Notes: generated by a model from the letters alone, not told the origin. A DNA stretch of 64,000 bases from Oceanihabitans iliipiscarium (GCF_042686125.1 NZ_JBHUOV010000001.1:992001-1056000), one strand, 5' to 3'; shown: positions 1 to 10,002, counted from the stretch's first letter. Numbers and translations: made by a program.

Positions 1-183
1 TGCGAGAACTAATGTACTCGTATGATTAGCTGGTTTCATAAAAACAAAAAAAATTAAAGTATGTTAAAGATACATTTTTTAATGGAAGAGAAATTCTTAA
101 TGTATTCAAGATTCCTTAATTTAACAGAATTATTTTTTCATTGATTAATTTCAATTTATTCTAACTAAAAAAATTGTTTATAA

Positions 184-3100
184 ATGAGGCGTTTTTGTAA
201 ATCCATTTGCTTGATTTTAGCTTTATTATTGTTTAATGCCTGCGCAACATATAAAAAACAATATAATAGCGAATCACATTTAAAGACTTTTCCACAAGAT
301 CGAGACATAGTGCATTCGTTTTATTTCATTGGTGACGCAGGCAATTCTGATTTTGGAAAGCCTTCACCTGCACTTGAAGCTTTTGAAAAGGAATTAAATA
401 ACGCATCTAAAAATAGTACTGCTGTTTTTTTAGGGGATAATATATATCCTAAGGGTTTACCTAAAAAAGAGCAAGAAGGTAGAGCTTTTGCTGAAAATCA
501 ATTACAGATTCAAACCGATGTTGTGAAAGATTTTAAAGGAAACACTATTTTTATACCTGGAAATCATGATTGGTATTCCGATGGCTTAAAAGGACTTAAA
601 AGACAAGAAAAATATATTGAAGATCGACTTGGTAAAAACACCTTCTTACCTGAAAATGGATGTCCGATTGAAAAAGTAAACATCAATGAAGAGATTGTAC
701 TCATTATTATTGACTCTCAATGGTATTTAGAAAATTGGGACAATCATCCAACTATAAATGATGATTGCCAAATAAAAACAAAAGCAAACTTTTTTGATGA
801 ATTTGAAGGACAAATTAAAAAAGCCATTGGTAAGACAACTATTGTTGCGATGCATCATCCCTTATTTAGTAATGGTCCGCATGGTGGACAATATTCAATA
901 AAACAGCAGCTTTTTCCATTAAACAATAATATTCCTTTGCCTATTATTGGCTCATTAATAAATGTGGTTAGACGAACTGGAGGCCTTTCTAATGCAGATT
1001 TACAAAACAAAAAATATATCGAGCTCAAAAAACGTATTATTACTTTAGCTCAAGAAAATAGAAATGTGATCTTTGCTTCTGGGCATGAGCATAGTTTACA
1101 ATATCTTGTAGAAGATAATATTCCTCAAATCATTAGTGGCTCTGGTTCTAAAACTTCAGAAACTAGAGCTGTTGGAACTGGGCAATTCTCTTACGGTACT
1201 CAAGGCTATGCTAGATTAGATGTGTTTAAAGATGGCTCTTCTTATGTAAGGTATTATAGTGTGAATGATAATCGTGTTGTATTTGAAATTGAAGTTATTC
1301 CTCCTCAAAAAAAAGAGGCTACACAAAATTATTCAAACGAATTTCCAGCAACCAAAAAAGCGTCTATTTATACTGAAGAGGAAACCAACAAAAGTGCTTT
1401 GTATAAAATCATTTGGGGAAAACGTTATAGAAAATATTACAACACAGACGTTGAGGCTCCAATAGTAAATTTAGATACTCTTTTTGGAGGTTTAACACCT
1501 GTAAGAAAAGGAGGTGGTCATCAATCAAATTCACTCCGACTTAAAGATAAGGAAGGAAAAGAATACGTGATGAGAGCGTTGAGAAAAAACGCGTTAAGAT
1601 ACATACAATCTACCGCATTCAAAGACCAATATATTGCTGGTCAGTTCGATGATACATTTACAGAAAACTTAATCCTTGACGTTTTTACAGGGTCGCATCC
1701 TTATGCGCCTTTTACAATTGGTAAAATGGCTGATGCTATAGGTGTGTTTCACACCAATCCAGTTTTGTATTATGTGCCTAAACAAAATGCATTATCGCAA
1801 TTTAACGATGATTTTGGAGATGAATTATATATGATTGAAGAACGTGCGGCATCAGGACATGGTGATCAAGCTAGTTTTGGGTTTTCTAACAAAGTGATTA
1901 GCACCAATGATATGTTAGAAAAACTTCGAGAGGATGAAAGTTATATTGTAGATGAAGAAGCATACATTAGAGCTCGCTTATTTGATATGCTTATTGGCGA
2001 TTGGGATAGACATGAAGATCAATGGCGTTGGGCAGAGTTTAACGAAAATGGGCGTACAGTATACAGACCAATGCCTAGGGATCGTGATCAAGCGTATTCT
2101 ATTTTAGCTGATGGCGTATTACTAAATCTTTTAACTCGAATTATTCCAGGCTTAAGATTATTACATTCTTATGAAGAAAAGTTAAGAAGCCCTAAATGGT
2201 TTAATGTAGAACCTTACCCTTTAGATATGGCACTCATTAATCGCGCAAATAAAGACTTGTGGGATGCACAAGTAAAATATATTCAAACACACATAACAGA
2301 TGAGGTTATAGAAGATGCTTTTAATTTTTTCCCTACAGAAGTTTATGATGAAACTATTCATGAAATTGCAGAGAAATTAAAAGGGAGAAGAGCTAAGCTT
2401 CAAAAAACATCAGACACCTATTTTAAGCATTTGCATAAATTTGCGGCTATTAAAGGTACAGACAAAGATGATTGGTTTGATATTAAACGCTTGCCAAATG
2501 GAGAAACACAAGTCATAGCATATAGAATTATAAAGGGAGAAAAAGGAAAAGTTTTTCACAATAAAACATATAATAAAAAAATCACTAAAGAAATATGGAT
2601 TTATGGTTTAGATGATGAAGATACCTTTCATGTGTTTGGCGATGGAAATCATAAAATAAAGATTAGAATTATTGGAGGTCAGAATAAAGATACATACACC
2701 ATTGATAATAATGAAAACATTGTAGTTTATGATTTTGAAACCAAAAAGAGTGAATTCACTACTAATATTAAAAACAAAAGACTAAAAGACGATTACGAAA
2801 CTAATATATACGATCACAAAAAACTCAAAAATAGTCAAAACCAACTTATACCAAGTATTGGATACAATCCAGATGATGGATTCAAAATGGGCATAAATAA
2901 TACTTATACAACCTATAGTTTTGAGCGTAACCCATATACTACTCAACATGTTCTTGGCGCAGCGTTCTACTTCGCTACAAATGGCTTTGATTTGAATTAT
3001 AAAGGCGAGTTTGCTAATGTTTTAGGCGAATGGAATTTAGGCATGAAGGCCGATTATACAAGCTCCAATTACAGTATTAACTTTTTTGGATATGGAAATT

Positions 3101-3903
3101 CAACACTGAATCCTAATAAAGAAGATAAAAATACTTTTGATAGAAACTATAATCGTGTAAAATATAGTACAATTAAAGTGGCACCTTCATTAATTTGGTA
3201 TGGCGAATTAGGCTCTCGAATTGAAGGGTCTTTAATTTATGAATCTATTGAAGTTGAAGAAACACAAGACCGTTTTATAAATACTTTTTATGTCGCTAAT
3301 GGTGAGGAAAATAATAATAATTTTATAGGTGCTGAAGCTGATTATTCTTTTGTTAATTTAGATAATAAAGCCTTTCCAACCATGGGCTTACAGGCTCACC
3401 TTACTTTAGGCTATAAAACGAATTTAAAAGAAGCGAAAAGTTTTGGTTACATTATTCCCTCTTTAGCATTTAACTATAAGCTTATCCCAAACGGACAATT
3501 AGTTTTAGCGACTAAATTAAAAGGGCATGTTAATTTAGGACATGATTTTGAGTTTTATCAAGCAGCAAGCTTAGGTGCAAGTGATGGACTTAGAGGTTAT
3601 AGAAATCAGCGTTTTGCAGGACAAAATGCGTTTTATCAAAATATAGATGTAAGATTAAATTTAAGAAAAGTCAAAACAAGTCTATTGCCATTAAATATTG
3701 GGATTTATGGAGGCTTCGATTATGGACGCGTTTGGATTGATGATAAATTTGTTATGGATCCAAGTTTTAATAAAAATGAATGGAATAAATCTCTTGGTGG
3801 TGGATTTTTCTTGAATGCAGCAGATTTTATGACAGCTAATCTTTCCGTATTTAATAGTGATGATGGTATTCGTTTAGCCTTTAAAATGGGGTTTGGCTTT
3901 TAG
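184..3903 (+). CDS. Calcineurin-like metallophosphoesterase fused to an Omp85/D15-type outer-membrane barrel
   Basis: The 1239-residue protein begins with a signal peptide ending near Cys20 (LLLFNAC), a weak lipobox. Residues about 45-330 carry the metallophosphoesterase motifs GDAGN (50-54), GDNIYP (84-89), GNHDW (126-130), HHPLF (224-228) and GHEH (300-303), so the binuclear metal site looks complete. A middle region of about 500 residues has no motif I recognise. The last about 350 residues look like beta strands, contain GLRGYRN near 1135 (resembling the Omp85/D15 signature) and end in FKMGFGF, a terminal Phe as expected for an outer-membrane barrel. I infer a phosphatase tethered to, or exported through, its own barrel, acting at the cell surface or in the periplasm. 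The substrate is unknown. Its stop overlaps the stop of the convergent lipoprotein gene by 4 bp. Confidence 0.85.
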   Translation: MRRFCKSICLILALLLFNACATYKKQYNSESHLKTFPQDRDIVHSFYFIGDAGNSDFGKPSPALEAFEKELNNASKNSTAVFLGDNIYPKGLPKKEQEGRAFAENQLQIQTDVVKDFKGNTIFIPGNHDWYSDGLKGLKRQEKYIEDRLGKNTFLPENGCPIEKVNINEEIVLIIIDSQWYLENWDNHPTINDDCQIKTKANFFDEFEGQIKKAIGKTTIVAMHHPLFSNGPHGGQYSIKQQLFPLNNNIPLPIIGSLINVVRRTGGLSNADLQNKKYIELKKRIITLAQENRNVIFASGHEHSLQYLVEDNIPQIISGSGSKTSETRAVGTGQFSYGTQGYARLDVFKDGSSYVRYYSVNDNRVVFEIEVIPPQKKEATQNYSNEFPATKKASIYTEEETNKSALYKIIWGKRYRKYYNTDVEAPIVNLDTLFGGLTPVRKGGGHQSNSLRLKDKEGKEYVMRALRKNALRYIQSTAFKDQYIAGQFDDTFTENLILDVFTGSHPYAPFTIGKMADAIGVFHTNPVLYYVPKQNALSQFNDDFGDELYMIEERAASGHGDQASFGFSNKVISTNDMLEKLREDESYIVDEEAYIRARLFDMLIGDWDRHEDQWRWAEFNENGRTVYRPMPRDRDQAYSILADGVLLNLLTRIIPGLRLLHSYEEKLRSPKWFNVEPYPLDMALINRANKDLWDAQVKYIQTHITDEVIEDAFNFFPTEVYDETIHEIAEKLKGRRAKLQKTSDTYFKHLHKFAAIKGTDKDDWFDIKRLPNGETQVIAYRIIKGEKGKVFHNKTYNKKITKEIWIYGLDDEDTFHVFGDGNHKIKIRIIGGQNKDTYTIDNNENIVVYDFETKKSEFTTNIKNKRLKDDYETNIYDHKKLKNSQNQLIPSIGYNPDDGFKMGINNTYTTYSFERNPYTTQHVLGAAFYFATNGFDLNYKGEFANVLGEWNLGMKADYTSSNYSINFFGYGNSTLNPNKEDKNTFDRNYNRVKYSTIKVAPSLIWYGELGSRIEGSLIYESIEVEETQDRFINTFYVANGEENNNNFIGAEADYSFVNLDNKAFPTMGLQAHLTLGYKTNLKEAKSFGYIIPSLAFNYKLIPNGQLVLATKLKGHVNLGHDFEFYQAASLGASDGLRGYRNQRFAGQNAFYQNIDVRLNLRKVKTSLLPLNIGIYGGFDYGRVWIDDKFVMDPSFNKNEWNKSLGGGFFLNAADFMTANLSVFNSDDGIRLAFKMGFGF

Positions 3904-4700
3904 TTTAAGTCATACAGATAAATATTACTGTTTTTATTGCTTTCATCTGTAATGAGAACCTCATTTTCGTTTTTAAAACACACACCTTCCTTTTGAGAAT
4001 TATGATTAAAATTATGTGATTGTATCTTTCCAGAAAAAAAATCATCAGATTCAAACTGAGACAGTTTCCATAGTTTATCATGATTTAATAGAACAACTGT
4101 TTTACCATCTTCACTAATATCAGCCGAAGTCACTTTGTTGTTTTCTCCTTTAAACTCATGTTTAGAAATGAATTCAGCAACATGGTTTCCAATCCGATTT
4201 GGAACTTTAAATAATTGACATGTTTTAGCATCTTTACTAAAGATATAAAACGCATTTTTCCATAAAAAAAACGATTCAAAATTTAAAGATTTAACAGTTA
4301 CAGGTAGTTTAAAATTAATGGTCTTTGCTGTCGTTTTATTATTGGTTGTATCTAAGTTTTCTACTTTATAGATTTTAAAATATTTTCGTTTTTTATTGTT
4401 ATTTCCAAAATCACCAACATATAAATTTCCTGTCGAATCCGTTGTTAAGTCCTCCCAATCTTTATTTTTTGAATTGCTAATTTGAATAGACGTCTCAATA
4501 CTCCCATTAGTGTTTAGACCATAAATAATAGGTTGGTTTCCTGCGTCTTCTACAACCCAAAGTAAATCCAAATTTGAAACGGTTTCAATGGCAGAAACTT
4601 CAGTTAAACTTGGCGAAATATCGCCTATAACTTCAAGATTCCCAGATTGACACGATAATAACACGCCTAAAAATATAATGTAGTAATATATATTAATCAT
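3900..4700 (-). CDS. Putative lipoprotein with beta-propeller-like repeats
   Basis: This 266-residue protein starts with a short hydrophobic signal and a lipobox (GVLLSCQ, Cys at 17), so it is probably a lipoprotein. Segments such as ESTVS-like strands, DLTTDSTGNLYVGDFGNN and DISEDGKTVVLLNHDKLW resemble the blades of NHL or SdiA-regulated type beta-propellers. I do not recognise a specific family and assign no function. It is convergent with the phosphoesterase-barrel gene, and divergent from msrB across about 170 bp. Confidence 0.6.
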   Translation of the reverse strand: MINIYYYIIFLGVLLSCQSGNLEVIGDISPSLTEVSAIETVSNLDLLWVVEDAGNQPIIYGLNTNGSIETSIQISNSKNKDWEDLTTDSTGNLYVGDFGNNNKKRKYFKIYKVENLDTTNNKTTAKTINFKLPVTVKSLNFESFFLWKNAFYIFSKDAKTCQLFKVPNRIGNHVAEFISKHEFKGENNKVTSADISEDGKTVVLLNHDKLWKLSQFESDDFFSGKIQSHNFNHNSQKEGVCFKNENEVLITDESNKNSNIYLYDLN

Positions 4701-4870
4701 ATTCGAATATAAAAAAGACTCAACTAATGTCGAAGTATTTCTGATTATTTTTTTACCTTTTGTAAGAAAGGATCACTTACTTTTAAAATGTAAGTTTTTT
4801 AATGTTTTTACGACTATATTTAAGTTCAAAAAGCATATTTATTAATTTAACAAAGAAAGGTGCTAGTCAT

Positions 4871-5332
4871 ATGCTAACTTGGAAACATGTAATTAATTTT
4901 ACAGTAAACGGAAATCCAACGCCAGATTTTAGAATCGAAAAAACGGAAAACGAATGGAGAACACTACTCACTCCAGAACAATTTAGAATTACTAGACATA
5001 AAGGAACTGAAGCACCACATAGTGGAACGCTTTGTAGTATTTATGATGAAGGACAATACAACTGTGTGTGTTGTAATACACCTTTATTCGACTCTACAAT
5101 TAAGTTTAGTTCTGGTTCTGGTTGGCCAAGTTTTACACAACCTATTAAAGAAAACGCTATAAAATATGAAAAGGATACGGCCTTTGGTATGGTTCGCGTT
5201 GAGGTTATGTGTAATACATGTGATGCGCATTTAGGGCATGTTTTTCCTGATGGCCCAGAACCAAGCGGATTGCGATATTGTATTAATTCTGAGTCTATGC
5301 AATTAGAGAAGGAGGCTACAAATGACAACTAG
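4871..5332 (+). CDS. msrB: Peptide-methionine (R)-S-oxide reductase MsrB
   Basis: MsrB reduces the R epimer of methionine sulfoxide in proteins. The sequence has the two zinc CxxC pairs (CVCC near residue 65 and CNTC near 115), the substrate motif GSGWPSF, HLGHVFPDGP, and the catalytic Cys in RYCINS. The frame is open further upstream with an ATG at 4802, but the protein family starts at MLTWKHVI, so I chose the ATG at 4871, which gives 153 residues. An AAGAAAGG tract lies upstream. The 3' end overlaps msrA by 11 bp, which suggests translational coupling of the two repair enzymes. Confidence 0.95.
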   Translation: MLTWKHVINFTVNGNPTPDFRIEKTENEWRTLLTPEQFRITRHKGTEAPHSGTLCSIYDEGQYNCVCCNTPLFDSTIKFSSGSGWPSFTQPIKENAIKYEKDTAFGMVRVEVMCNTCDAHLGHVFPDGPEPSGLRYCINSESMQLEKEATNDN

Positions 5333-5861
5333 AAATATGCAATTAGCAACTCTTGGAGCTGGCTGTTTTTGGTGTACAGAAGCTGTATTTCAGAAAGTAA
5401 AAGGTGTAGAAAAAGTAGTGTCTGGTTATTCTGGAGGAACAGTTCCAGGACATCCAACCTATCGTGAAATTTGTTCTGGTTTAACAGGTCATGCTGAAGT
5501 CATACAAATTACTTTTGATGCTAATGTGATATCGTATGAAGATATTTTAGTCATTTTTATGACTACTCATGATCCAACAACGTTGAACCGACAAGGCGCA
5601 GATCGTGGCACGCAATATCGTTCTGTGATTTTTTATCATGATGAACAGCAAAAAGAAATTGCAGAGGTTGTAATCAAGGAGGTGGCTCCTTATTTTGAAA
5701 GTAAAATAGTAACAGAAATCAGTCCTTTAACGATGTTCTATGAAGCTGAAAAAGCACATCAAGATTACTATAGAAACAATGAAGGAAATGGCTATTGTAG
5801 CTTTGTAATTACTCCAAAATTGACAAAGCTTCGCAAGCTTCATGCTGATAAATTAAAGTAG
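5322..5861 (+). CDS. msrA: Peptide-methionine (S)-S-oxide reductase MsrA
   Basis: MsrA reduces the S epimer of methionine sulfoxide. The catalytic GCFWCTE motif is near residue 15, followed by the family motifs SGYSGG, GHAEV, FMTTHDPTTLNRQGADRG and the C-terminal EKAHQDYY. The 179-residue length is normal. An unusually good Shine-Dalgarno run (AAGGAGG, 5309-5315) lies inside the end of msrB just before the ATG, a rarity in this low-SD genome. It fits coupled translation from within msrB. Confidence 0.95.
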   Translation: MTTRNMQLATLGAGCFWCTEAVFQKVKGVEKVVSGYSGGTVPGHPTYREICSGLTGHAEVIQITFDANVISYEDILVIFMTTHDPTTLNRQGADRGTQYRSVIFYHDEQQKEIAEVVIKEVAPYFESKIVTEISPLTMFYEAEKAHQDYYRNNEGNGYCSFVITPKLTKLRKLHADKLK

Positions 5862-5888
5862 CTCATTGAGGTAAATAATCGAAAGACT

Positions 5889-7106
5889 ATGAAGAACACA
5901 AAATTAAATATTGAAAATAAAAAAGGGCACGCACTACAAGCCTATTTAGAACTTCCAGCCAACCAAAAACCTAATCATTATGCCATTTTCGCACATTGCT
6001 TTACATGTACGAGTACCTTAAGTGCAGTGAAAAATATTAGTCGTGCTTTAACAACACATGGTTTTGGGGTTATTCGTTTCGATTTTACGGGGCTTGGAAA
6101 AAGTGAAGGGGAATTTGCAGAGAGTTATTTTTCAGCTAATGTTGAGGATTTAATTGCTGTGAGCGATTATATTGAGCTGCATTATAAAGCACCTTCGTTG
6201 TTAGTTGGTCATTCTCTTGGTGGCGCAGCAGTAATTTCTGCAGGAGCAAAATTAAACCATGTTAAAGCTATTGCAACTATTGGTGCACCATCAAATGTGA
6301 ATCATGTGACACACTTATTTTCACATGGTTTTGATGAAGTGGAAGAAAAAGGAGAAGCCGAAGTTAATATTGGAGGAAGACCTTTTAAAATCAATAAAGA
6401 ATTTGTAGAAGATTTTAGTAAATCTAATTTACCTTCTATTGTTAAAAACTTAAGGAAGCCATTGTTAGTCATGCATTCGCCAATTGATACTATAGTAGGC
6501 ATCAAAAACGCAGAACAAATTTATCATGAAGCACATCATCCTAAAAGTTTTGTAACCCTTGATCAAGCAGATCATTTGTTAACTAATTCTAGGGATAGTC
6601 AATATGCTGGAAATGTTATAGGCACTTGGGTGAAACGTTATTTTGAGCCTCAAGAAAATGAAATGTTAGAAACGAATGGAGAACAATTGGTTGGTTATTT
6701 AAATCTTATAGAAGATAATTTTACAACGTCTATTCAAACAAAAAACCATAGTATGATTGCCGATGAGCCAGCTTCTATTGGAGGCGATGATTTTGGACCT
6801 TCGCCTTATGAATATCTAAATGCAGGTTTAGTGGCTTGTACAGCAATGACATTAAAAATGTATGCGCAGCGAAAACAATGGGACCTAAAGGAAGTCTTTG
6901 TGTATGTAACACATTCTAGAAAGCATAGCGACGATCTAAATATTGAAACTGATAATCCAACATATTTAGATCATATTAGTAAAAAACTAAAATTAGTTGG
7001 TAATTTAGATGCCAAACAAAAAGAACGTTTAAAAGAAATTGCATCCAAATGTCCTGTGCATAAAACCCTGGCAAGTGAAGTCGTTTTTGACACTATAGTA
7101 ATGTGA
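5889..7106 (+). CDS. Alpha/beta hydrolase fused to an OsmC peroxiredoxin-like domain
   Basis: Residues about 1-260 form an alpha/beta hydrolase with the nucleophile elbow GHSLGG (about 107-112), an acid in HSPIDT and His in QADHLL. Residues about 265-405 form an OsmC domain, with one reactive Cys in VACTAMT and the other in ASKCPVHKT, the usual pair for organic hydroperoxide reduction. This two-domain fusion is a known bacterial architecture. A role in detoxifying acyl or lipid peroxides is inferred from the domains and from the neighbouring msrBA genes for oxidative damage repair. Confidence 0.9.
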   Translation: MKNTKLNIENKKGHALQAYLELPANQKPNHYAIFAHCFTCTSTLSAVKNISRALTTHGFGVIRFDFTGLGKSEGEFAESYFSANVEDLIAVSDYIELHYKAPSLLVGHSLGGAAVISAGAKLNHVKAIATIGAPSNVNHVTHLFSHGFDEVEEKGEAEVNIGGRPFKINKEFVEDFSKSNLPSIVKNLRKPLLVMHSPIDTIVGIKNAEQIYHEAHHPKSFVTLDQADHLLTNSRDSQYAGNVIGTWVKRYFEPQENEMLETNGEQLVGYLNLIEDNFTTSIQTKNHSMIADEPASIGGDDFGPSPYEYLNAGLVACTAMTLKMYAQRKQWDLKEVFVYVTHSRKHSDDLNIETDNPTYLDHISKKLKLVGNLDAKQKERLKEIASKCPVHKTLASEVVFDTIVM

Positions 7107-7123
7107 AATATGAAAAGTAGAAC

Positions 7124-8335
7124 ATGATAAATTATGATGTTTTAATTGTTGGAGGTGGAGCAGCTGGTTTTTTTGCTGCTATAAATTGTGCCGAAAATAA
7201 TCCTAAATTAAAGATTGCTATTCTCGAAAAAGCAAAAGAAGGCTTGCAAAAGGTGAAAATTTCTGGAGGTGGACGTTGTAATGTGACACATGCTGAGTTT
7301 GTTCCTCAGGATTTAGTTCTTAATTATCCTAGAGGTGAAAAAGAATTATTAGGTCCTTTTCATCAATTTATGACTGGAGATACTATTGAATGGTTTGAAA
7401 AACGAGGTGTTGTATTAAAAATTGAAGAAGATGGCAGAATGTTTCCAGAAAGTAATTCTTCGCAAACGATTATTGAATGTTTTTTAAACGAAACTCGAAA
7501 GCATGATATAGATGTTTTATACAGTCAAACGGTGAAGCAGATTAAAAAAGAAAATGAAGTATGGGAAGTGGTCACACAAGCGGATGAGTTTTCAACCAAA
7601 AAATTACTTATCGCAACAGGCAGCAGTCCTAAAATGTGGAAACTACTTGAAAGCTTATATCATAACATAGTACCACCTGTTCCATCACTATTTACATTTG
7701 ATATTAAAGACCAACGCATTGCAGATATTCCTGGTGTTGTTGCTTTAGATGTTGAGGTTAAAGTTTTAGAAACTGATCTGGTTTCAGAGGGTCCATTGCT
7801 TATTACTCACGTAGGAATGAGCGCTCCAGCTATTTTAAAATTGTCGGCTTTTGGAGCTCTTGAGCTAGCAAAAAGGGACTATAAATTTAGTATAGAAGTT
7901 AATTTTGTGAAAATGCTTTTTGAAGATTGCATAGAAACTTTAAAGCAGTTAAAATTAAACTTAGCGAAGAAAAAGGTCTATAATTCTACGCAGTTTAATT
8001 TACCAAAACGCTTATGGCAACAATTGGTGTTAGCATCAGAAATGTCTAATGAAACACGTTGGGCAGATATGAATAAAAAACAGTTAGAAGCATTGACGAA
8101 TCAGCTTACAAAAGCTATATTTAAAGTGAATGGAAAAAGCACTTTTAAAGATGAGTTTGTAACTGCTGGAGGCATCGATTTAAAGGAAGTCAATTTTAAA
8201 ACTTTTGAAAGTAAGCGTCATAAAAACCTGTATTTTGCAGGTGAAATATTAAATATTGATGCTGTTACAGGAGGCTTTAATTTTCAAAATGCGTGGACAG
8301 GTGCATATATTGCAGCGTTGAATATTTCAAAATAA
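7124..8335 (+). CDS. HI0933-family FAD-dependent oxidoreductase
   Basis: This 403-residue flavoprotein has an N-terminal Rossmann motif (VGGGAAGFFAA), the family signature KISGGGRCNVTH near residue 48, a second dinucleotide motif (IATGSSPKMW) and the C-terminal FAD-closing stretch LYFAGEILNIDAVTGG. It belongs to the HI0933/YhiN group of NAD(P)/FAD oxidoreductases, related to BaiN, whose physiological substrate is mostly unknown. It lies 17 bp after the hydrolase-OsmC gene and 3 bp before the DUF1697 gene, so the three are probably cotranscribed. Confidence 0.85.
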   Translation: MINYDVLIVGGGAAGFFAAINCAENNPKLKIAILEKAKEGLQKVKISGGGRCNVTHAEFVPQDLVLNYPRGEKELLGPFHQFMTGDTIEWFEKRGVVLKIEEDGRMFPESNSSQTIIECFLNETRKHDIDVLYSQTVKQIKKENEVWEVVTQADEFSTKKLLIATGSSPKMWKLLESLYHNIVPPVPSLFTFDIKDQRIADIPGVVALDVEVKVLETDLVSEGPLLITHVGMSAPAILKLSAFGALELAKRDYKFSIEVNFVKMLFEDCIETLKQLKLNLAKKKVYNSTQFNLPKRLWQQLVLASEMSNETRWADMNKKQLEALTNQLTKAIFKVNGKSTFKDEFVTAGGIDLKEVNFKTFESKRHKNLYFAGEILNIDAVTGGFNFQNAWTGAYIAALNISK

Positions 8336-8338
8336 ACC

Positions 8339-8890
8339 ATGATGATCAGTTATATTGCTTTATTAAGAGGAATTAATGTTGGTGGCCATAAGAAAATTCC
8401 GATGGCAGATTTACGTGAATTACTTGCAAATTTAGGATTAAAAAATGTACAAACTTATATTCAAAGTGGGAATGTGGTTTTTAAATCTACTGAGAAAAAT
8501 GCTCAAAAACTAGAGAAAGTCATTTATAACGCAATAAGATCTCATTTCGGATTTGAAGTGCCAGTGTTGATAAAAACGACTCAAGATATACAACGTATTT
8601 TTAAAGCTTGTCCATTTTCAGAAGAAGAAAAAAAAGCGAGTTATTTTATGATGTTGAGCGATACACCAGACCAAGATTTAATAAAAAAAGCCTCTGAAAA
8701 AGTGTACGAAGGCGAGGTATATAAAATTATAAATGATTGCATTTATTTGTATTGTGATAAAGGATATGGTCGTGCTAAATTCAATATGAATTTTTTTGAA
8801 CGTCAGCTAAAAACAACAGGAACGGCGAGAAATTATAATACGATGCTGAAGCTAATCGCAATGTCTTCAGAAAATGAAATAAACCAATAG
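8339..8890 (+). CDS. DUF1697 domain protein
   Basis: The 183-residue protein shows the DUF1697 N-terminus YIALLRGINVGGHKKIPMAD followed by TYIQSGNVVF, typical for the family. No biochemical function is established for it. Two ATGs are adjacent (8339 and 8342), and either may be used. It closes the run that begins at msrB or at 5889. Confidence 0.8.
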   Translation: MMISYIALLRGINVGGHKKIPMADLRELLANLGLKNVQTYIQSGNVVFKSTEKNAQKLEKVIYNAIRSHFGFEVPVLIKTTQDIQRIFKACPFSEEEKKASYFMMLSDTPDQDLIKKASEKVYEGEVYKIINDCIYLYCDKGYGRAKFNMNFFERQLKTTGTARNYNTMLKLIAMSSENEINQ

Positions 8891-8898
8891 ATATTTCT

Positions 8899-8906
8899 TA
8901 TTTTTG
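8899..8906 (+). promoter_or_regulatory. Flavobacterial -7 box (TATTTTTG) for the mevalonate/UbiA genes
   Basis: TATTTTTG matches the Bacteroidota -7 consensus TAnnTTTG exactly and ends 16 nt before the mvaD start codon, giving a leader of roughly 10 nt. No clear TTG -33 element is visible. The transcription start is inferred. Confidence 0.5.
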
Positions 8907-8922
8907 CGTCATAATATAGCTT

Positions 8923-10002
8923 ATGTTAGAAGAACAATTTATACTTAAAACGCATAGTGATAGTACAGAAAAAGGAGCTTTTACTTGGTCTTCACCTAGT
9001 AATATCGCGTTGATAAAATATTGGGGAAAAAAGGAGGATCAAATTCCCGAAAACCCATCAATTAGTTTCACGCTAGATGCTTGTAAGACAACGACAACGT
9101 TAAGTTATTCTAAAAAAGAATCCTCTAATTTGTTTTCATTTGAAGTGATTTTTGAAGGAAAAAAGCATGATGATTTTAAACCTAAAATCGAAACTTTTTT
9201 TAGGCGTATAGAAGTTTATGTGCCATTTTTAAAAGAGTATCATTTTATAATTGAAACCTCAAACACCTTTCCTCATAGCTCTGGTATTGCTTCTTCTGCT
9301 TCAGGAATGAGCGCTTTAGCATTATGTATTATGAGTATCGAAAAAGCACTAAACCCAGAAATAACAGAGTCGTATTTTAATCAAAAAGCGTCATTTTTAG
9401 CACGTTTAGGTTCTGGAAGTGCATGTAGAAGTATTGAAGGCGATTTAATTGTTTGGGGAAACCATAAGCATATTGAAGGAAGTTCTGATTTGTTTGGCGT
9501 AAAATATCCTTTTAAAGTTCATAATCATTTTAAAAATTATCACGACACCATTCTGTTAGTCGATAAAGGTGAAAAGCAAGTCAGTAGTACAGTTGGTCAT
9601 AATTTAATGCATAATCATGATTTTGCGCAGCAGCGATTTATTCAAGCTAATAAGAATATGACTACGCTTATTGAGGTCTTAAAAACAGGAGATTTAAATA
9701 CTTTTATAGAGCTTATTGAAAGTGAAGCATTAACGCTTCATGCTATGATGATGACGAGCAGACCTTATTTCATTTTAATGAAACCCAATACACTTAAAAT
9801 AATAAATGCCATTTGGGCGTTTAGAAAACAGTCTGGTTTACACATCAGTTTTACATTAGATGCTGGTGCAAATGTGCATGTTCTATATCCTGAAAATGAA
9901 GCAGAACAATGCATTGAATTTATTCAAAATGAATTAGTTGCGTATTGTCAAAATGGACATTATATTTGCGATAGAATTGGTTTTGGTGCAAAACAGTTGT
10001 AA
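8923..10002 (+). CDS. mvaD: Diphosphomevalonate decarboxylase
   Basis: This GHMP-superfamily enzyme converts mevalonate diphosphate to isopentenyl diphosphate. Diagnostic features are PSNIALIKYWGKK near residue 25, the phosphate loop PHSSGIASSASGMSAL (about 117-132), the GSGSACRSI stretch and the catalytic Asp in TLDAGANVHVLYP near the C-terminus. The 359-residue length is normal. It leads a run with mevalonate kinase and a UbiA prenyltransferase. Other mevalonate genes lie at 52.5-54.7 kb. Confidence 0.93.
   Translation: MLEEQFILKTHSDSTEKGAFTWSSPSNIALIKYWGKKEDQIPENPSISFTLDACKTTTTLSYSKKESSNLFSFEVIFEGKKHDDFKPKIETFFRRIEVYVPFLKEYHFIIETSNTFPHSSGIASSASGMSALALCIMSIEKALNPEITESYFNQKASFLARLGSGSACRSIEGDLIVWGNHKHIEGSSDLFGVKYPFKVHNHFKNYHDTILLVDKGEKQVSSTVGHNLMHNHDFAQQRFIQANKNMTTLIEVLKTGDLNTFIELIESEALTLHAMMMTSRPYFILMKPNTLKIINAIWAFRKQSGLHISFTLDAGANVHVLYPENEAEQCIEFIQNELVAYCQNGHYICDRIGFGAKQL

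Noticed and set aside
1..25. Possible C-terminal tail of an upstream plus-strand gene (reading ARTNVLV then stop).
   Set aside because: Seven codons cannot identify a gene, and other frames are equally open.
4802..4870. A longer msrB start at 4802.
   Set aside because: The extra 23 residues do not fit MsrB, and the family begins at MLTWK.
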